DNA from: Lacticaseibacillus thailandensis DSM 22698 = JCM 13996
GTDB taxonomy: Bacteria > Bacillota > Bacilli > Lactobacillales > Lactobacillaceae
Length of the DNA stretch: 64,000 nt
Reading direction: 5' to 3'
Assembly (NCBI RefSeq): GCF_001312865.1
Contig: NZ_BBER01000002.1
Coordinates: 248,001-312,000, forward strand
The position numbers and the translations under genes are program-made. This document shows positions 50,331-60,932 of this stretch, one piece after another; the stretch's first letter is position 1, and every line of letters starts with the position of its first letter. A model generated the notes under the pieces. That model worked only from the letters and a program-made list of their open reading frames with translations. It ran no database searches and had not been told where the DNA came from.

Positions 50331-51719
50331 ATGACAGCAAAATACACGATTATTTTAGCCGCGGGTAAGGGTACGCGGATGAAGAGCAAGCTACACAAGG
50401 TGTTGCACCGTGTTGCGGGCAAGTCGATGGTCGACCACGTGTTGACCCAGGTAGAGCAAATTCATCCCGAAGCCGTGGTCACTGTGGTTGGTCACGACGC
50501 TGAGGCGGTCAAAGCTGAGTTGGGGGACCGTACGCAGTTTGCTGAACAGAAGGAACAGTTGGGGACTGGGCACGCTGTTTTGCAGGCTGAAAGCATTTTG
50601 GGTGGTCGCGACGGGGTGACAATGATTGTCAGTGGTGACACACCGCTGTTGACTGCCGCCACGTTTGAGAAGTTGTTCGCCTACCACGCGGACAAGGGCG
50701 CCAAGGCCACAATTTTGACGGCGGCAGCGCCAGATCCGACTGGCTATGGGCGCATCATCCGTGGCGATTTGGGTACCGTCCAGAAAATCGTGGAACAAAA
50801 GGACGCCACGCCGGAAGAAGCCAAAATCAACGAAATTAACACCGGCGTGTTCTGCTTTGACAACAAGGCTTTGTTCTCGGCCTTGCACGAAGTGACGAAT
50901 GATAACGCGCAGGGTGAGTATTACCTGACGGACGTGATTGAAATCCTGAAGCGGCGCGGTGATGTGGTGGCCGCATACAAAATGCCAGACTTCAACGAAA
51001 GTATGGGCGTGAACGACCGGGTGGCTTTGGCCGCCGCGGCGAGTGTGATGCGCGACCGGATCAACGAGGAGCACATGCGTGACGGGGTGACCCTGATTGA
51101 CCCTGAGCGGACGTACATTGATGCGGACGTGCAGATCGGCAACGATACGGTCATTGAGCCGGGCGTTTACCTGAAGGGTCAGACCGTGATTGGTAATGAT
51201 TGCCACATCAGGTCGGGTTCGACCATCGTCAACAGTACCATTGAAGACGGCGTGACCGTCACGAGTTCGACGATTGAGGACAGTATTATGCACAAGAACA
51301 GTGATATTGGTCCGAACAGCCACCTACGTCCACAGAGTGATATTGGTGAGGGCGTCCACATCGGGAATTTCTGTGAAGTGAAGAAGGCCACGATTGGCGC
51401 TGGCACCAAGGTGGGGCACTTGACGTACGTGGGTGACGCGACCCTGGGCAAGAACATCAACGTTGGCTGTGGCGTGGTCTTTGTCAACTACGATGGGGTC
51501 AAGAAGTGGCATACGAACGTGGGCGATGACGCCTTTATCGGCAGCAACTCCAACATCGTGGCACCGGTGGACGTGGCGGATCACAGTTTCATTGCGGCGG
51601 GTTCGACAATCACGAACGACGTGCCGTTCCACGCCATGGCGATTGCCCGGTCACGGCAGACGACGAAGCCAGATTATTGGGACCGGCTGCCATTGTCCGA
51701 CTCGGAGGACTGGCAGTAG
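50331..51719 (+). CDS. glmU: Bifunctional UDP-GlcNAc pyrophosphorylase / GlcN-1-P acetyltransferase
   Basis: Makes UDP-GlcNAc for peptidoglycan. 462 residues, intact. The N-terminal uridylyltransferase has [18 protein letters not shown] (residues 9-26), VSGDTPLLT and INTGVFCFD. The C-terminal left-handed beta-helix acetyltransferase has hexapeptide repeats from residue 250 and the acetyl-CoA site in [17 protein letters not shown]. The SD ACAGGAG precedes the ATG. It is followed by a terminator and then prs, the usual Firmicutes neighbour. Confidence 0.97.
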   Translation: MTAKYTIILAAGKGTRMKSKLHKVLHRVAGKSMVDHVLTQVEQIHPEAVVTVVGHDAEAVKAELGDRTQFAEQKEQLGTGHAVLQAESILGGRDGVTMIVSGDTPLLTAATFEKLFAYHADKGAKATILTAAAPDPTGYGRIIRGDLGTVQKIVEQKDATPEEAKINEINTGVFCFDNKALFSALHEVTNDNAQGEYYLTDVIEILKRRGDVVAAYKMPDFNESMGVNDRVALAAAASVMRDRINEEHMRDGVTLIDPERTYIDADVQIGNDTVIEPGVYLKGQTVIGNDCHIRSGSTIVNSTIEDGVTVTSSTIEDSIMHKNSDIGPNSHLRPQSDIGEGVHIGNFCEVKKATIGAGTKVGHLTYVGDATLGKNINVGCGVVFVNYDGVKKWHTNVGDDAFIGSNSNIVAPVDVADHSFIAAGSTITNDVPFHAMAIARSRQTTKPDYWDRLPLSDSEDWQ

Positions 51720-51781
51720 CGAGCGCAACGCAGGCCGTTGTGGTTACGGTAGTGTGTAGCGCGGTTAAATCAAATAAGTAC

Positions 51782-51815
51782 AGGGTGGCCCTTAAGCATT
51801 GTGGCCACCCTTTCT
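51782..51815 (+). terminator. Rho-independent terminator after glmU
   Basis: A perfect 10-bp stem (AGGGTGGCC with GGCCACCCT and flanking pairs) followed by TTTCTT. Confidence 0.85.
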
Positions 51816-52143
51816 TATCTACGCCAGTTGGTTGATGGTAAAGAAAACAATAGTTTGATCACTAAATGTCCGTACTGGCGCCACTAATCGCATTAATTGG
51901 GCGCGTTTGCTGTGGGGGCGGTCTTCGTCCTGACACTCTGATTGTCACACCTCAGTTGGTGGTGTACTTTCATGTCTTGCCGGCCCGTTCCTAACCAACT
52001 TTTTATGGCATTTGCGGTGTTGAACCAAGGAACTTTCAGAAATAATTTCATGAGAGCCAGTCAACGTCACTTGCTTTTTGTGATTAATCGTCTAGACTTA
52101 ATACGTAAGCAGAATCCGAACAAATACACATATGGAGGCCACC
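51816..52143. other. prs upstream region
   Basis: About 330 bases without a gene. Apart from the PurBox near its end, no conserved RNA element was recognised. Confidence 0.5.
52113..52125 (+). promoter_or_regulatory. Candidate PurBox before prs
   Basis: GAATCCGAACAAA matches the AWWWCCGAACWWT PurBox at 11 of 13 positions, with the CCGAAC core exact, 18 bases upstream of the prs start. PurR is encoded 4 kb away. Confidence 0.5.
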
Positions 52144-53127
52144 ATGTCTGCGCATTACGCTGACCCGAAATTAAAAATTTTTGCCCTGAACTCCAACAAG
52201 CCGTTGGCGGAAAAGATTGCCGCTGAGGTTGGTGTTGAGTTGGGTAAGTCGTCCGTGAACCGTTTCTCTGATGGGGAAATTCAGATTAACATCGAGGAAA
52301 GTATCCGTGGGGATGATATTTACTTGATCCAGTCCACCTCGGCGCCGGTTAACGACAACCTGATGGAATTGCTCATCATGATCGATGCCCTGCGGCGTGC
52401 GTCCGCCCACACCATTAACGTGGTGATGCCGTACTACGGGTACGCCCGTCAAGACCGCAAGGCGCGGAGCCGTGAACCGATTACCGCCAAGTTGGTGGCT
52501 AACATGCTCGAACGTGCCGGTGCCGACCGGGCGTTATTGCTGGACCTCCATGCGGCACAAATCCAGGGTTTCTTTGATATCCCAGTTGACCACTTGATGG
52601 GGGCGCCGCTGCTGGCGGACTACTTCCTCAGCAACCACTTTGTTGGTGACGATACCGTGGTCGTTTCTCCTGACCATGGTGGGGTGACGCGTGCCCGGAA
52701 GCTGGCCGAGTTCCTGAAGTCGCCGATTGCTATCATCGACAAGCGGCGGCCACGGCCAAACGTGGCTGAGGTCATGAACATTGTCGGTAACGTCAAGGAC
52801 AAGCACTGTATCATTATCGATGATATGATTGACACCGCGGGGACTATCACCTTGGCTTCGGCGGCGTTGAAAGAAGCCGGCGCCAAGTCCGTGCTGGTTT
52901 CCGCAACCCACGCCGTGTTCTCTGGCCCAGCCGTTGAGCGGTTGAAGAATTCTCCGATTGAGCAGGTCGTGGTGACCGACTCGATCCAGCAGCCGGAGGA
53001 CAAGAAGTTCGACAAGTTGGTGACCGTTTCAGTTGGTCCACTGATTGGCCGGGCCATCAAGCACATTCACGAAAACCGGCCAGTGTCCCCATTGTTCCAG
53101 AATCGGTTCCGTCGGGACGCTGAGTAG
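52144..53127 (+). CDS. prs: Ribose-phosphate pyrophosphokinase
   Basis: Makes PRPP from ribose 5-phosphate and ATP, for purine, pyrimidine, NAD and some amino acid synthesis. 327 residues, intact. It has [15 protein letters not shown], the ATP-binding [30 protein letters not shown] and the PRPP loop [22 protein letters not shown] precedes the ATG. A strong terminator follows. PRPP is also the ligand of PurR, which ties this gene to the candidate PurBox. Confidence 0.97.
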   Translation: MSAHYADPKLKIFALNSNKPLAEKIAAEVGVELGKSSVNRFSDGEIQINIEESIRGDDIYLIQSTSAPVNDNLMELLIMIDALRRASAHTINVVMPYYGYARQDRKARSREPITAKLVANMLERAGADRALLLDLHAAQIQGFFDIPVDHLMGAPLLADYFLSNHFVGDDTVVVSPDHGGVTRARKLAEFLKSPIAIIDKRRPRPNVAEVMNIVGNVKDKHCIIIDDMIDTAGTITLASAALKEAGAKSVLVSATHAVFSGPAVERLKNSPIEQVVVTDSIQQPEDKKFDKLVTVSVGPLIGRAIKHIHENRPVSPLFQNRFRRDAE

Positions 53128-53141
53128 TACGTATAGATAGC

Positions 53142-53177
53142 AAAGGAGCAACCACGATCGCGTGGTTGCTCCTTTTT
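53142..53177 (+). terminator. Rho-independent terminator after prs
   Basis: A perfect 15-bp stem (AAAGGAGCAACCACG with CGTGGTTGCTCCTTT) followed by TTGATT. Confidence 0.92.
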
Positions 53178-53196
53178 GATTGTGTGGTTTTTTTTG

Positions 53197-53576
53197 TCAG
53201 TCATTTTGGTGGGTCTGCGCGGCGAGCATATCCCGAATTTCTTTGAGGTAGGTTTCTTCTGCCGACGGGGCCGCGGGCGCAGGTTTAGCACGGTGGGTGA
53301 GTCGGTTGATGATTTTGACCAACAGGAACACGACGAACGCCATAATGATGAAGTTGATCACATCACTGATGAACGTCCCGACAGTGAACTTAGCGCTGAA
53401 CACGGTGAAGTACAATCCGTCTAAGTTTGCTTTACCCATAAACAATGACAGTAATGGCTGATCAAATTAGTGGTGAGGGATTTCACCAGGCTGGTGAAAG
53501 CACCGCCAATGATAACGCCCACAGCTAGGTCGACCATGTTGCCACGACTAATAAATTCTCGAAACTCTTTCAGCAT
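53197..53576 (-). CDS. mscL: Large-conductance mechanosensitive channel, frameshifted
   Basis: Pressure-release channel of the cell membrane, about 126 residues. From ATG 53576 (SD GGAGGAGGAG) it reads [20 protein letters not shown] and [14 protein letters not shown], the classic first helix and its loop. GG at 53456-53457 (CC on the coding strand) lacks one base. Three restore [19 protein letters not shown], then the second helix [19 protein letters not shown] and the cytoplasmic helix [13 protein letters not shown]. Confidence 0.95.
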
Positions 53577-53636
53577 AGTACTCCTCCTCCTGGATGCTCA
53601 GTCAGCGTAACCATTACAAGGAATATTTTAGCATGG

Positions 53637-54701
53637 TTAGAAGGCTATCGTGTGGGTAGCGCCCAAAATCATGGTGAGGATGGTGTAGGCTAGGATGAGG
53701 CCGCCGGCGACAAAATGGCGGCGTTTGTTCATGACCATCATGGCAACGTATTCACGGATGGTGGCGTTGGGCAGGAAGTACAGACGGGTCTTGGCCCCGA
53801 TTCCGTTCGCGTCGATACCAGCACGGCGGGCAAAAATACCAGCACGCAGTAAGTGATAATTATTCGTGCAAAACATCGCGTGATAAGGCCGTCCCTGTTG
53901 GTGTTGATCGATGATGCGGCGTGAAAAGCGCATGTTCTCCAGGGTCGTGCGGCTTTGATCCTCGAGGAGGGTCGCTGTAGCCGGAATGCCGTGGGCCACC
54001 GCATACGCTTGCATGGCTTGGGCTTCGCTGACCTGTTCATCGGGGCCCTGGCCGCCAGACAAGATGATGGTCGGTGCTGGCAGTCCCTGCGCCACTTGCC
54101 GCTGGTAGCGGGCAATGGCTACGTCAATGCGGGCGCCCAGCAGACGGGATACCCGGTGGCCGTCCAGTAGTCCGGCCCCGAGGACGATCAGGTACTGGAG
54201 CGGCTGACGGGTCCGCCAGCAATTGTAAGCGATGAGGGCGGTGAGAAAGTTCAGGCCGGTAATGGCAATGTACAACCAGCAACAGTTTACCAAGACCGTC
54301 AGTGAGTAGGCCAACCAGGCTGGCAACAGTTGGTGGCCGACGGTATCCAAAATACTGAGTAGCACCAAACCCGCGGCAATCATTAAAGTGAGCATGTTGC
54401 CCAGACTATGGCCTTCACGGCGCCACACGAGCAAAGCGTTCCATAATAACCACACTAGGTGGAAGGCCACCAGCATGATCACGGGCACACCGACGATTAC
54501 GAGGGCGATGAGAGCCACGACGAGGAGCGTGGTACTATTGGCCACCATGACGATTACGGCGGCGAGGGTGAGCAGGCTGAACAAAGCTAGGTTGATCAGC
54601 AACCCGTTGACGAGCCGGCGAGGTTCACTGAGGTAACTGTACGTAGCCAGGCCGCAACAACCCGCAGCAATCAGGAAGACGCCAAAAAGAAACCAGTTCA
54701 T
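53637..54701 (-). CDS. DUF218 (YdcF/SanA-like) membrane protein
   Basis: Membrane protein of 354 residues: eight or so helices in the first 180 residues, then a DUF218 domain with LIVLGAGLLDGHRVS, PTIILSGGQGPDEQVSEAQAM, LLEDQSRTTLENM and FCTNNYHLLRAG. The family is linked to envelope integrity and vancomycin exclusion (SanA) in Gram-negatives; its role in lactobacilli is unknown. ATG 54701 follows AAAGGCGG. It is intact. Divergent from the Nudix gene. Confidence 0.9.
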   Translation of the reverse strand: MNWFLFGVFLIAAGCCGLATYSYLSEPRRLVNGLLINLALFSLLTLAAVIVMVANSTTLLVVALIALVIVGVPVIMLVAFHLVWLLWNALLVWRREGHSLGNMLTLMIAAGLVLLSILDTVGHQLLPAWLAYSLTVLVNCCWLYIAITGLNFLTALIAYNCWRTRQPLQYLIVLGAGLLDGHRVSRLLGARIDVAIARYQRQVAQGLPAPTIILSGGQGPDEQVSEAQAMQAYAVAHGIPATATLLEDQSRTTLENMRFSRRIIDQHQQGRPYHAMFCTNNYHLLRAGIFARRAGIDANGIGAKTRLYFLPNATIREYVAMMVMNKRRHFVAGGLILAYTILTMILGATHTIAF

Positions 54702-54770
54702 GTGCATTCCGCCTTTCAGTCGAGTGCCGAATAGATTATAATGAGAGCAAATTAGAAAGTGGTGATAAAA

Positions 54771-55232
54771 ATGACCGACCCAGTTTTTGGTACTAAGGAT
54801 CCCAAGTTGGACTACGTCGAGCGCCGCGGCGTGTACGCCGTTATTCCGGATGCGTCGGGCCAGCGGCTACTCATGTTGGGCGCACCTAACTCGGCAATTT
54901 TCCTGCCGGGGGGCGGCGTTGAGGCTGGCGAAGATGACCAGGCGACTTTGCAACGGGAACTGCTTGAAGAATTTGGCGTGCGGGTCACAATTGATGACAA
55001 ACTGGGCGCGGCGGCGGAGTACTTTTACTCCCATCACCGGCAAACGGCCTATTACCACCCCGCAACGTTTTACGCGTGTCATGGGATCGAACAGGTGGCG
55101 CCACCACTGGAAAACTTCAACACGTTGATGTTGATGCCCATTAGCGTGGCAGCTGGCCAGTTGAAGCGGCCGACCCACCGGTGGGCGGTCGCACGCTGGT
55201 TGGAACTGCAGGCGCATATTCACGAGGGTTAA
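54771..55232 (+). CDS. Nudix hydrolase, second copy
   Basis: Nudix hydrolase of 153 residues. The Nudix box is complete from GGGVEAGE to RELLEEFGV. The N-terminal KLDYVERRGVYAVIPD resembles a subgroup common in lactobacilli with unknown substrate. The ATG at 54771 has the SD AAAGTGGTG. It is intact. Its stop overlaps by three bases the stop of the convergent HAD gene. Confidence 0.9.
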   Translation: MTDPVFGTKDPKLDYVERRGVYAVIPDASGQRLLMLGAPNSAIFLPGGGVEAGEDDQATLQRELLEEFGVRVTIDDKLGAAAEYFYSHHRQTAYYHPATFYACHGIEQVAPPLENFNTLMLMPISVAAGQLKRPTHRWAVARWLELQAHIHEG

Positions 55233-56040
55233 CGCAATACATACCGTTCGATGGCCTGAGCGACGCCGTCTTCGGCGTTGGTGCCGGTCACGGCATTGGC
55301 CTGGGCTTTGACGCGGGGATGGCGTTACCCATCGCCACGCCCCAGCCGGCATAATTGAACATGGACAGGTCATTGGCCTGGTCACCTAGCACCATCACTT
55401 CGTCGGGTTGAACATGCAGTTTGGCCGCTAAGCCAGCGAGGGCGCGCCCCTTGCTGGCTCTTTGGTTCAGCACTTCCAGAAAGTAGGGTTCACTGCGCAC
55501 GATGGTGTAAGCAGCGCGGGTGGCGGGGGCTAGGTGGGCTTGTAACCGGTCAATCTGTGCGGGTTGGTCAATGAACATAATTTTGGCAAAGCGGGTGTCC
55601 GGTGCAAAGTCGTCCGGGGTACGCACCACCAAGTTAATAAACGTCAGGCGTGCTTCCGTCCGGGTGAGGGCGGATGTTGGTGACTGTCCCGCGTACAATG
55701 TCTGGTTGTCTTCAGCGTGAATGTCTACGTGGAAGCGTTGGCTCAGGGTGTAGAACCGGGCGTAGTCAGCAAGGGTCACCTCGTGTTGTAGCAGCACGGT
55801 TCCACTCGCGCAACTTTGTACCAACGCGCCGTTGTAGGCGATGGCGTAATCATCGTCGGTGGTCAGACCCAGCGGCTCGAGGTAGGTGGCAATGCCGGGT
55901 AGGGGCCGGCCGGTACACAGCACGACTCGGACTCCCGCGGCCCGGGCGGCGCGAATAGCCTCACGGTTGCGCTGGCTAACTGCGTTGTCGTGGTTGAGCA
56001 AGGTGCCATCCATATCGGTTGCGATGAGTTTGATCGTCAT
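55229..56040 (-). CDS. Cof-type HAD phosphatase, C-terminal frameshift
   Basis: HAD phosphatase of about 270 residues, type IIB cap; substrates are usually sugar phosphates or flavin-related phosphates. It has motif I ATDMDGTLLN (residues 7-16), CTGRPLPG, and motif III/IV SKGRALAGLAAKL with VMVLGDQANDLSMFNYAG. GGGG at 55315-55318 lacks one base. Five restore MGNAIPRVKAQANAVTGTNA, the usual Cof end, down to 55229. It overlaps the Nudix gene tail to tail. Confidence 0.9.
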
Positions 56041-56054
56041 GTTACTACCTCCCG

Positions 56055-57415
56055 TTACAGTAGTCGGTTGATACGCGGATCAATGATCTGTCCGTGGGCA
56101 AGGTACTGCTGAAATTCGCCGTACGCGGGCTGCCAATCCGGGTCGTCTTTGCTCGTCAGCATGACTTTGGGGAAGAAGAACCGCTGGTCGCCGCTGACCT
56201 TACCGGTAATGGCCGCTACCAGCGGGCTCAATGTGGATAATTCCTCTAGTGAGCCGTCGAGTTGCATAATCTCGATTTGGGTCTTGGGACTCGCGCTGGT
56301 CGGGTCGTACTGGTCGTATGGCAAGTCAAAGCTGTTGTTGATGGCCGTGTAGTACGCGGGATCAAAGCCGGCATCCGCAACGGCCTGGCGCATTGCGGGC
56401 AGGAGGTCCGCCGTCCCGGTCGAAAACGGTAATGACTTCAGCGGCCGGCGGTTCAGGAACCGGTCAGCTAGGTCACTCAAAATCGGATCGGGGTACCGCT
56501 GCCAGTAGTGAAAGTAGGTGGTGAGCACGCCGTCGTCCAGCTGGAGGTAGTCATCCAGATTAAAGTCTTGGCCAAAGAACGGAATCAGTAGCCGCGGCCG
56601 GAATTCCTTTTTGACGCTGCCGGCTTCGTACAGTTCCTTGGCGCGCTTGAGGACGCCAGTGAGAACTACTTCCATCCCGCGGGACACGGGGTGGAAATAA
56701 ACTTGCTGGTACATTTGGAAGCGACTCACGATGTAGTCCTCCACCGCGTGCATCCCGCTGGGTTCAAAGGCGATGCCACCCGCGTAGGGCCGCATTACGC
56801 GCAGGATCCGGGTGAGGTCAAAGAGACCGTAGTTGGTCCCGGTGTTGTACGCGTCCCGCAGCAGGTAGTCCATTCGGTCGGCATCGATTTGGCTGCTGAT
56901 CATTTGGACCACTTGGGGATTAGGGTACTGGTGGTCAATCACGCTAGCCACTTGGTCAGGGAACTCGGGGCTCACACCACGCAGGATGGCGTTCACGCGG
57001 GTATCTGGACTAGTAATAATTTCCCGGGTAATATCTTCGTGGTTGGTATGGAAGATGTGTTCAAAGGTGTGCGAATAAGCGCCGTGGCCGATGTCGTGGA
57101 GTAGCGCAGCACACAGGGTGAGCAGCCGTTCGGAATTGTCCCACAGGCCATCTCCGGGTGTGCGGCTGGGGTAATTAGCGGCAAAGTTGTCACAGATCTC
57201 ACGCGCAATTTCGTATACGCCCAGTGAGTGGGTGAAGCGTGTGTGCTCGGCACCCTGGAAGACAATGCTACTGACACCGAGCTGATGAATGCGGCGTAAG
57301 CGTTGCATTTCGGGTGAGTTGATCAAATCGAGAATAACGCTGTCTTGCACGTGGATATAATTGTGGACCGGGTCGCGAAAGACTTTTTCGCGCGGTAATT
57401 TTTTTTATTTGCCAT
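56055..57415 (-). CDS. HD-domain phosphohydrolase (dGTPase-like), N-terminal frameshift
   Basis: HD-superfamily hydrolase of about 453 residues, a Firmicutes family related to SAMHD1/dGTPases. Metal ligands: His in GAEHTRFTHSLG, HD in ALLHDIGHGAYSH and the late Asp in QIDADRMDYLLRD. The T8 run at 57399-57406 (A8 on the coding strand) lacks one base. Nine give MANKKKLPREKVFRDPVHNY from ATG 57415 (SD GGAGGGG), joining the body at 57350. A cre-like palindrome lies at the SD. It probably hydrolyses nucleoside triphosphates. Confidence 0.9.
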
Positions 57416-57427
57416 GTAGTCCCCTCC

Positions 57428-57441
57428 TGGAAACGTTTCTA
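57428..57441. promoter_or_regulatory. Candidate cre site (CcpA operator)
   Basis: TGGAAACGTTTCTA resembles the cre consensus TGWAANCGNTNWCA, with a symmetrical GAAACGTTTC core. It overlaps the SD region of the HD gene on the minus strand, where bound CcpA would repress. Confidence 0.4.
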
Positions 57442-57607
57442 CTACTTTAAGTATAGCCAAACTAGCAGTCTGCGTCACCATGCAGGGTGTTGTGCCTCAT
57501 AGCTGGTGAGCGGATGGGTGGCGGAGGCAGTTGTCGGGGTCACACCATCCCCCGGTAGCCGTTGCGGCGGCTTTGGCATATAATACAGGGCAGAGAGGAT
57601 GACAAGT

Positions 57608-58056
57608 ATGGACATGACACGCGGCGTCCCGGTTCAAATTCACCTTGAAACGTGGGTCAACCAGGACGGAAACAATGAACACCATGAATTTAATGAACCC
57701 GGACAACTCGTCCAAATGGGGGACACATTATATATACGCTACCGTGAACAGGCGGACGATGATTCCACCATCCCGTTACTTTTAAGATCGCTGGGGCTGA
57801 CTCCGTGATGCTCACCCGTGGTAACGCGGAAACCGACACCCGGCTGCAGCTACAGTTCGAAGCCGAAAAAGCCGTGGTGGCACGGTACACGACCCCGTAC
57901 GGTATAATTCCCGTGCAGACCATTACGCCACGGATGGATGTGGCCTATACCAGCGCACCACTGAATGGTGAGGTGTACATCGAGTACCGGCTTGATGCGA
58001 ACAAGCAACACTTGGGTGATTACCGCCTGCACCTGAACTTTACTGGAGCCAATTAA
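57608..58056 (+). CDS. DUF1934 (YwiB-like) protein, frameshifted
   Basis: Calycin-like beta-barrel protein of about 149 residues, function unknown. It begins MDMTRGVPVQIHLETWVNQ. CCC at 57772-57774 lacks one base; four restore TIPVTFKIAGADSVMLTRGN. The second half has KAVVARYTTPYGIIPVQTIT and VYIEYRLDA. The SD GAGAGG precedes ATG 57608. The family is often found next to rpoE in Firmicutes, as here. Confidence 0.85.
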
Positions 58057-58171
58057 ATTAACGTGAACGCGCAGCTAAATGTCACAAATGTGGTATGCTA
58101 CTATTGATATGTAGATGGTTCGCTGGTATCATTGAACCTATCTGCGAAAACGGGAAAGGGGCGCGACTAAC

Positions 58172-58753
58172 TTGAAACTGGAAGTATTCCAAGACGCCGA
58201 CAAAAGCGAGCTGTCCTTAATTGAGGTTGCACGCGCAATCTTAAATGAAAAGGGCGAACCAATTGCGTTTGCTGATCTGGTCAATCAAATTCAGACCTAC
58301 TTGGGCCGGAGTGACGAAGAAATTCGTGAACGCTTGCCACAGTTTTATACTGATGTGAACGAAGATGGTGAGTTTATCTCGCTGGGTGAGAACGTCTGGG
58401 GGCTGCGCTCCTGGTATCCATACGAATCCGTCGACGAAGAGGTTAACCACCCCGAAGACGAAGAAGGGGCGCCCCAGCGCAAGAAGCGTAAGAAGGTCAA
58501 CGCCTTCTTGGCTGACGTTGCTGATGACGATGACGTCATTGATTACAACGCCGATGATCCTGAAGACGATGATCTTGACGATACTGACGATGACTACGAT
58601 GACGGTGAAGCTGGTTATGCGGACGACGACGATGCGGCTGTCGATGATGATGCCGACGAAACGGACGACACGCCAGACAAGCTGCCAGATGGTATCGAAG
58701 GTCAGTTAGCTGAGTTTAGCGATGACGATGATGATACTGATTATGATGATTAG
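58172..58753 (+). CDS. rpoE: DNA-directed RNA polymerase delta subunit
   Basis: Auxiliary RNA polymerase subunit of Gram-positives that speeds enzyme recycling and sharpens promoter choice. 193 residues. The N-terminal folded domain reads [20 protein letters not shown] and [20 protein letters not shown]. The C-terminal half is an extremely acidic tail with long Asp runs. The start is TTG, with the SD AAAGGGG. It lies directly before pyrG in the typical order. Intact. Confidence 0.96.
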   Translation: MKLEVFQDADKSELSLIEVARAILNEKGEPIAFADLVNQIQTYLGRSDEEIRERLPQFYTDVNEDGEFISLGENVWGLRSWYPYESVDEEVNHPEDEEGAPQRKKRKKVNAFLADVADDDDVIDYNADDPEDDDLDDTDDDYDDGEAGYADDDDAAVDDDADETDDTPDKLPDGIEGQLAEFSDDDDDTDYDD

Positions 58754-58766
58754 ATAGTATGACTGT

Positions 58767-58795
58767 GGGGCCGCGTAATGGACGTGGCCCTATTA
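58767..58795 (+). terminator. Terminator-like hairpin after rpoE
   Basis: GGGCCGCG pairs with CGTGGCCC (one G-U); the downstream T tract is poor. Confidence 0.55.
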
Positions 58796-58892
58796 TTATG
58801 CGCAGGTTAGGCGTTATTGGTGCTGTGAGTCTGCAGCAGGCGACCAACCCGGTATGGGGTTGACCGTCCTTGATATCCCTGCCGGTAATCCC

Positions 58893-59007
58893 TTGACTTT
58901 GGCATGTCATCCCGGTAATATACTTATTGGGCACTCTGCAGAACCTATGTAGAGTCAATCGGTTACAAGCTCCCTATTCCATTGTGAATGGGGAGCTTGT
59001 TTTTTTT
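58893..59007 (+). promoter_or_regulatory. pyrG promoter and CTP-sensing attenuator leader
   Basis: TTGACT (58893-58898), 17-base spacer, TAATAT (58916-58921), predicted start GGGC at 58929-58932. Downstream is a terminator (arms 58966-58979 and 58986-58999, then T8) whose 5' arm starts CAAGCTCCC. In B. subtilis pyrG the transcript starts GGGC. When CTP is low the polymerase stutters and adds extra G residues, which pair with a CUCCC in the terminator arm and prevent termination. All parts of that system are visible here. Activity is inferred. Confidence 0.82.
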
Positions 59008-59081
59008 GTTTTTGTTTTTCCCCGCGGTAAAGTCGTTGTTGGCTGTCGTGGCGACACGCAGTCTAGGATAGGAGAGTTGAT

Positions 59082-60677
59082 ATGACCAAGTATATTTTTG
59101 TCACTGGTGGCGTTGTTAGTTCCCTGGGCAAGGGGATTGTTGCCGCATCACTTGGCCGCCTGTTGAAGAGTCGCGGTCTCAAAGTTACCATTCAGAAGTT
59201 TGATCCATATTTGAACGTCGATCCCGGTACCATGAACCCTTACCAGCATGGTGAAGTGTTCGTGACCGACGATGGCGCCGAAACGGACCTGGATTTGGGT
59301 CACTACGAGCGGTTTATCGATATCAACTTGAACAAATACAGTAACTTCACGGCTGGTAAAATTTATTCGGAAGTTTTGCAGCGTGAACGTCACGGTGAAT
59401 ACCTGGGCGGGACGGTGCAGGTAATCCCACACGTCACTAACATGATTAAGGAAAAGATTATGCGTGCCGCGAAGCACACTGATTCGGATGTTATCATCAC
59501 CGAAATCGGTGGTACCGTGGGTGACATTGAAAGTGAACCATTCTTGGAAGCTATTCGTCAGATGAAGGCGGATGTGGGCGCTGAAAACACCTTCTACATC
59601 CACGCTTCCTTGGTACCATACTTGCGGGCTGCCGCTGAACTCAAGACCAAGCCAACGCAGCACACCGTCAAGGAACTGCGTAGCATCGGGATTCAGCCGA
59701 ACATGTTGGTTTTGCGGACGGAAAAGCCCGTCACCGACGAAATGAAGCAGAAGATTGCCATGTTTACGGACGTGCCGACGGAAGCCGTTATTGAGTCGCG
59801 GGATGTGCCCACCATTTACTCAATCGTGCGCAAGCTGAACGAACAGGGCATGGACCAATACGTGGTTGACCACCTGGGCTTGAAGACGAAGCCGGCTGAC
59901 ATTAGCGACTTTGTTGAGTTGGAGCACCGGGTGCAGAACTTGCAGGGGAGCGTTAAGATTGCCCTCGTCGGTAAGTATGTTTCCCTCAAAGGCGCCTACA
60001 TTTCCGTGGCTGAAGCGCTGCGGGCTGCCGGATACAGCTTCAACACCAAGATTGAGCTCAACTCCCTCCAGGCTGAAGACGTGACCGATGAAAACGCGGA
60101 CGAGTTGCTGGGGGATGCGGATGGCATTCTAGTTCCTGGTGGCTTTGGTGACCGGGGTCTGGAAGGCAAAATTGCTGCTATTCGCTACGCACGTGAGCAT
60201 GACGTCCCGTTCCTGGGCATTTGCTTGGGGATGCAGATGGCGTCGATCGAATTTGCCCGGGATGTGGTTGGAATCAAGGATGCCATCAGCACCGAAACTG
60301 CGGATCACGGTACCCCAATTATTGATATTCTGCCTGACCAGGAAAACGTGGAAAACATGGGCGGTACCTTGCGTTTGGGGCTGTATCCATGTGACCTGAA
60401 GCCGGGTTCAGTTGCCGCCGCTGCATACGGCAACGTTAAGGAAGTACAGAAGCGTCATCGTCACCGTTACGAGTTCAACACGAAGTACCGCGCTCAGCTT
60501 GAGGCCAAAGGGTTGGTGTTCTCCGGTACGAGTCCTGATAACCGGCTGATGGAAGTCATCGAGTTGCCGACCAACAAGTTCTTTGTTGCTAGTCAGTACC
60601 ACCCAGAATTCCAGTCTCGGCCAACGAAGCCAGAACCACTATTCAAGGCGTTCATCAAGGCCGCGGGGAACTTCTAA
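59082..60677 (+). CDS. pyrG: CTP synthase
   Basis: Converts UTP to CTP using glutamine or ammonia. 531 residues, intact. The N-terminal synthetase has [20 protein letters not shown] (residues 8-27) and [11 protein letters not shown]. The C-terminal class I glutaminase has [11 protein letters not shown] and the catalytic cysteine in [12 protein letters not shown], with the late His-Glu in [11 protein letters not shown]. The SD AGGAGAG precedes the ATG. It is regulated by the leader attenuator just upstream. Confidence 0.98.
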   Translation: MTKYIFVTGGVVSSLGKGIVAASLGRLLKSRGLKVTIQKFDPYLNVDPGTMNPYQHGEVFVTDDGAETDLDLGHYERFIDINLNKYSNFTAGKIYSEVLQRERHGEYLGGTVQVIPHVTNMIKEKIMRAAKHTDSDVIITEIGGTVGDIESEPFLEAIRQMKADVGAENTFYIHASLVPYLRAAAELKTKPTQHTVKELRSIGIQPNMLVLRTEKPVTDEMKQKIAMFTDVPTEAVIESRDVPTIYSIVRKLNEQGMDQYVVDHLGLKTKPADISDFVELEHRVQNLQGSVKIALVGKYVSLKGAYISVAEALRAAGYSFNTKIELNSLQAEDVTDENADELLGDADGILVPGGFGDRGLEGKIAAIRYAREHDVPFLGICLGMQMASIEFARDVVGIKDAISTETADHGTPIIDILPDQENVENMGGTLRLGLYPCDLKPGSVAAAAYGNVKEVQKRHRHRYEFNTKYRAQLEAKGLVFSGTSPDNRLMEVIELPTNKFFVASQYHPEFQSRPTKPEPLFKAFIKAAGNF

Positions 60678-60712
60678 AGAAAGTTAAATAATTAATCTGT
60701 AGTTTTGTTTAA

Positions 60713-60746
60713 GAGGGGCGGCGCTTGCTTTTAGCGCCGCCCTTCT
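60713..60746 (+). terminator. Rho-independent terminator after pyrG
   Basis: GGGCGGCGCT pairs with AGCGCCGCCC, followed by TTCT. Confidence 0.8.
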
Positions 60747-60932
60747 ATAAACTGGAATAATGAGTGAAGTTGGTAACCTGACATTAAAGAACGGCCACAG
60801 GTAAACGCTTGCAGGCCGCCCAGGGTGGCGAATCGTCATCTTGCTCATTTGGTTATCGCGCCCGTCAGCGGGTTCACGGATAAATTCAACAATTAAACGT
60901 TACGAAATGATTTTCAACGAGGAATTTTTTTG

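Noticed and set aside
50391-51323. Long minus-strand open frame opposite glmU
   Set aside because: Shadow of the GC-rich glmU codons with no SD or family match.
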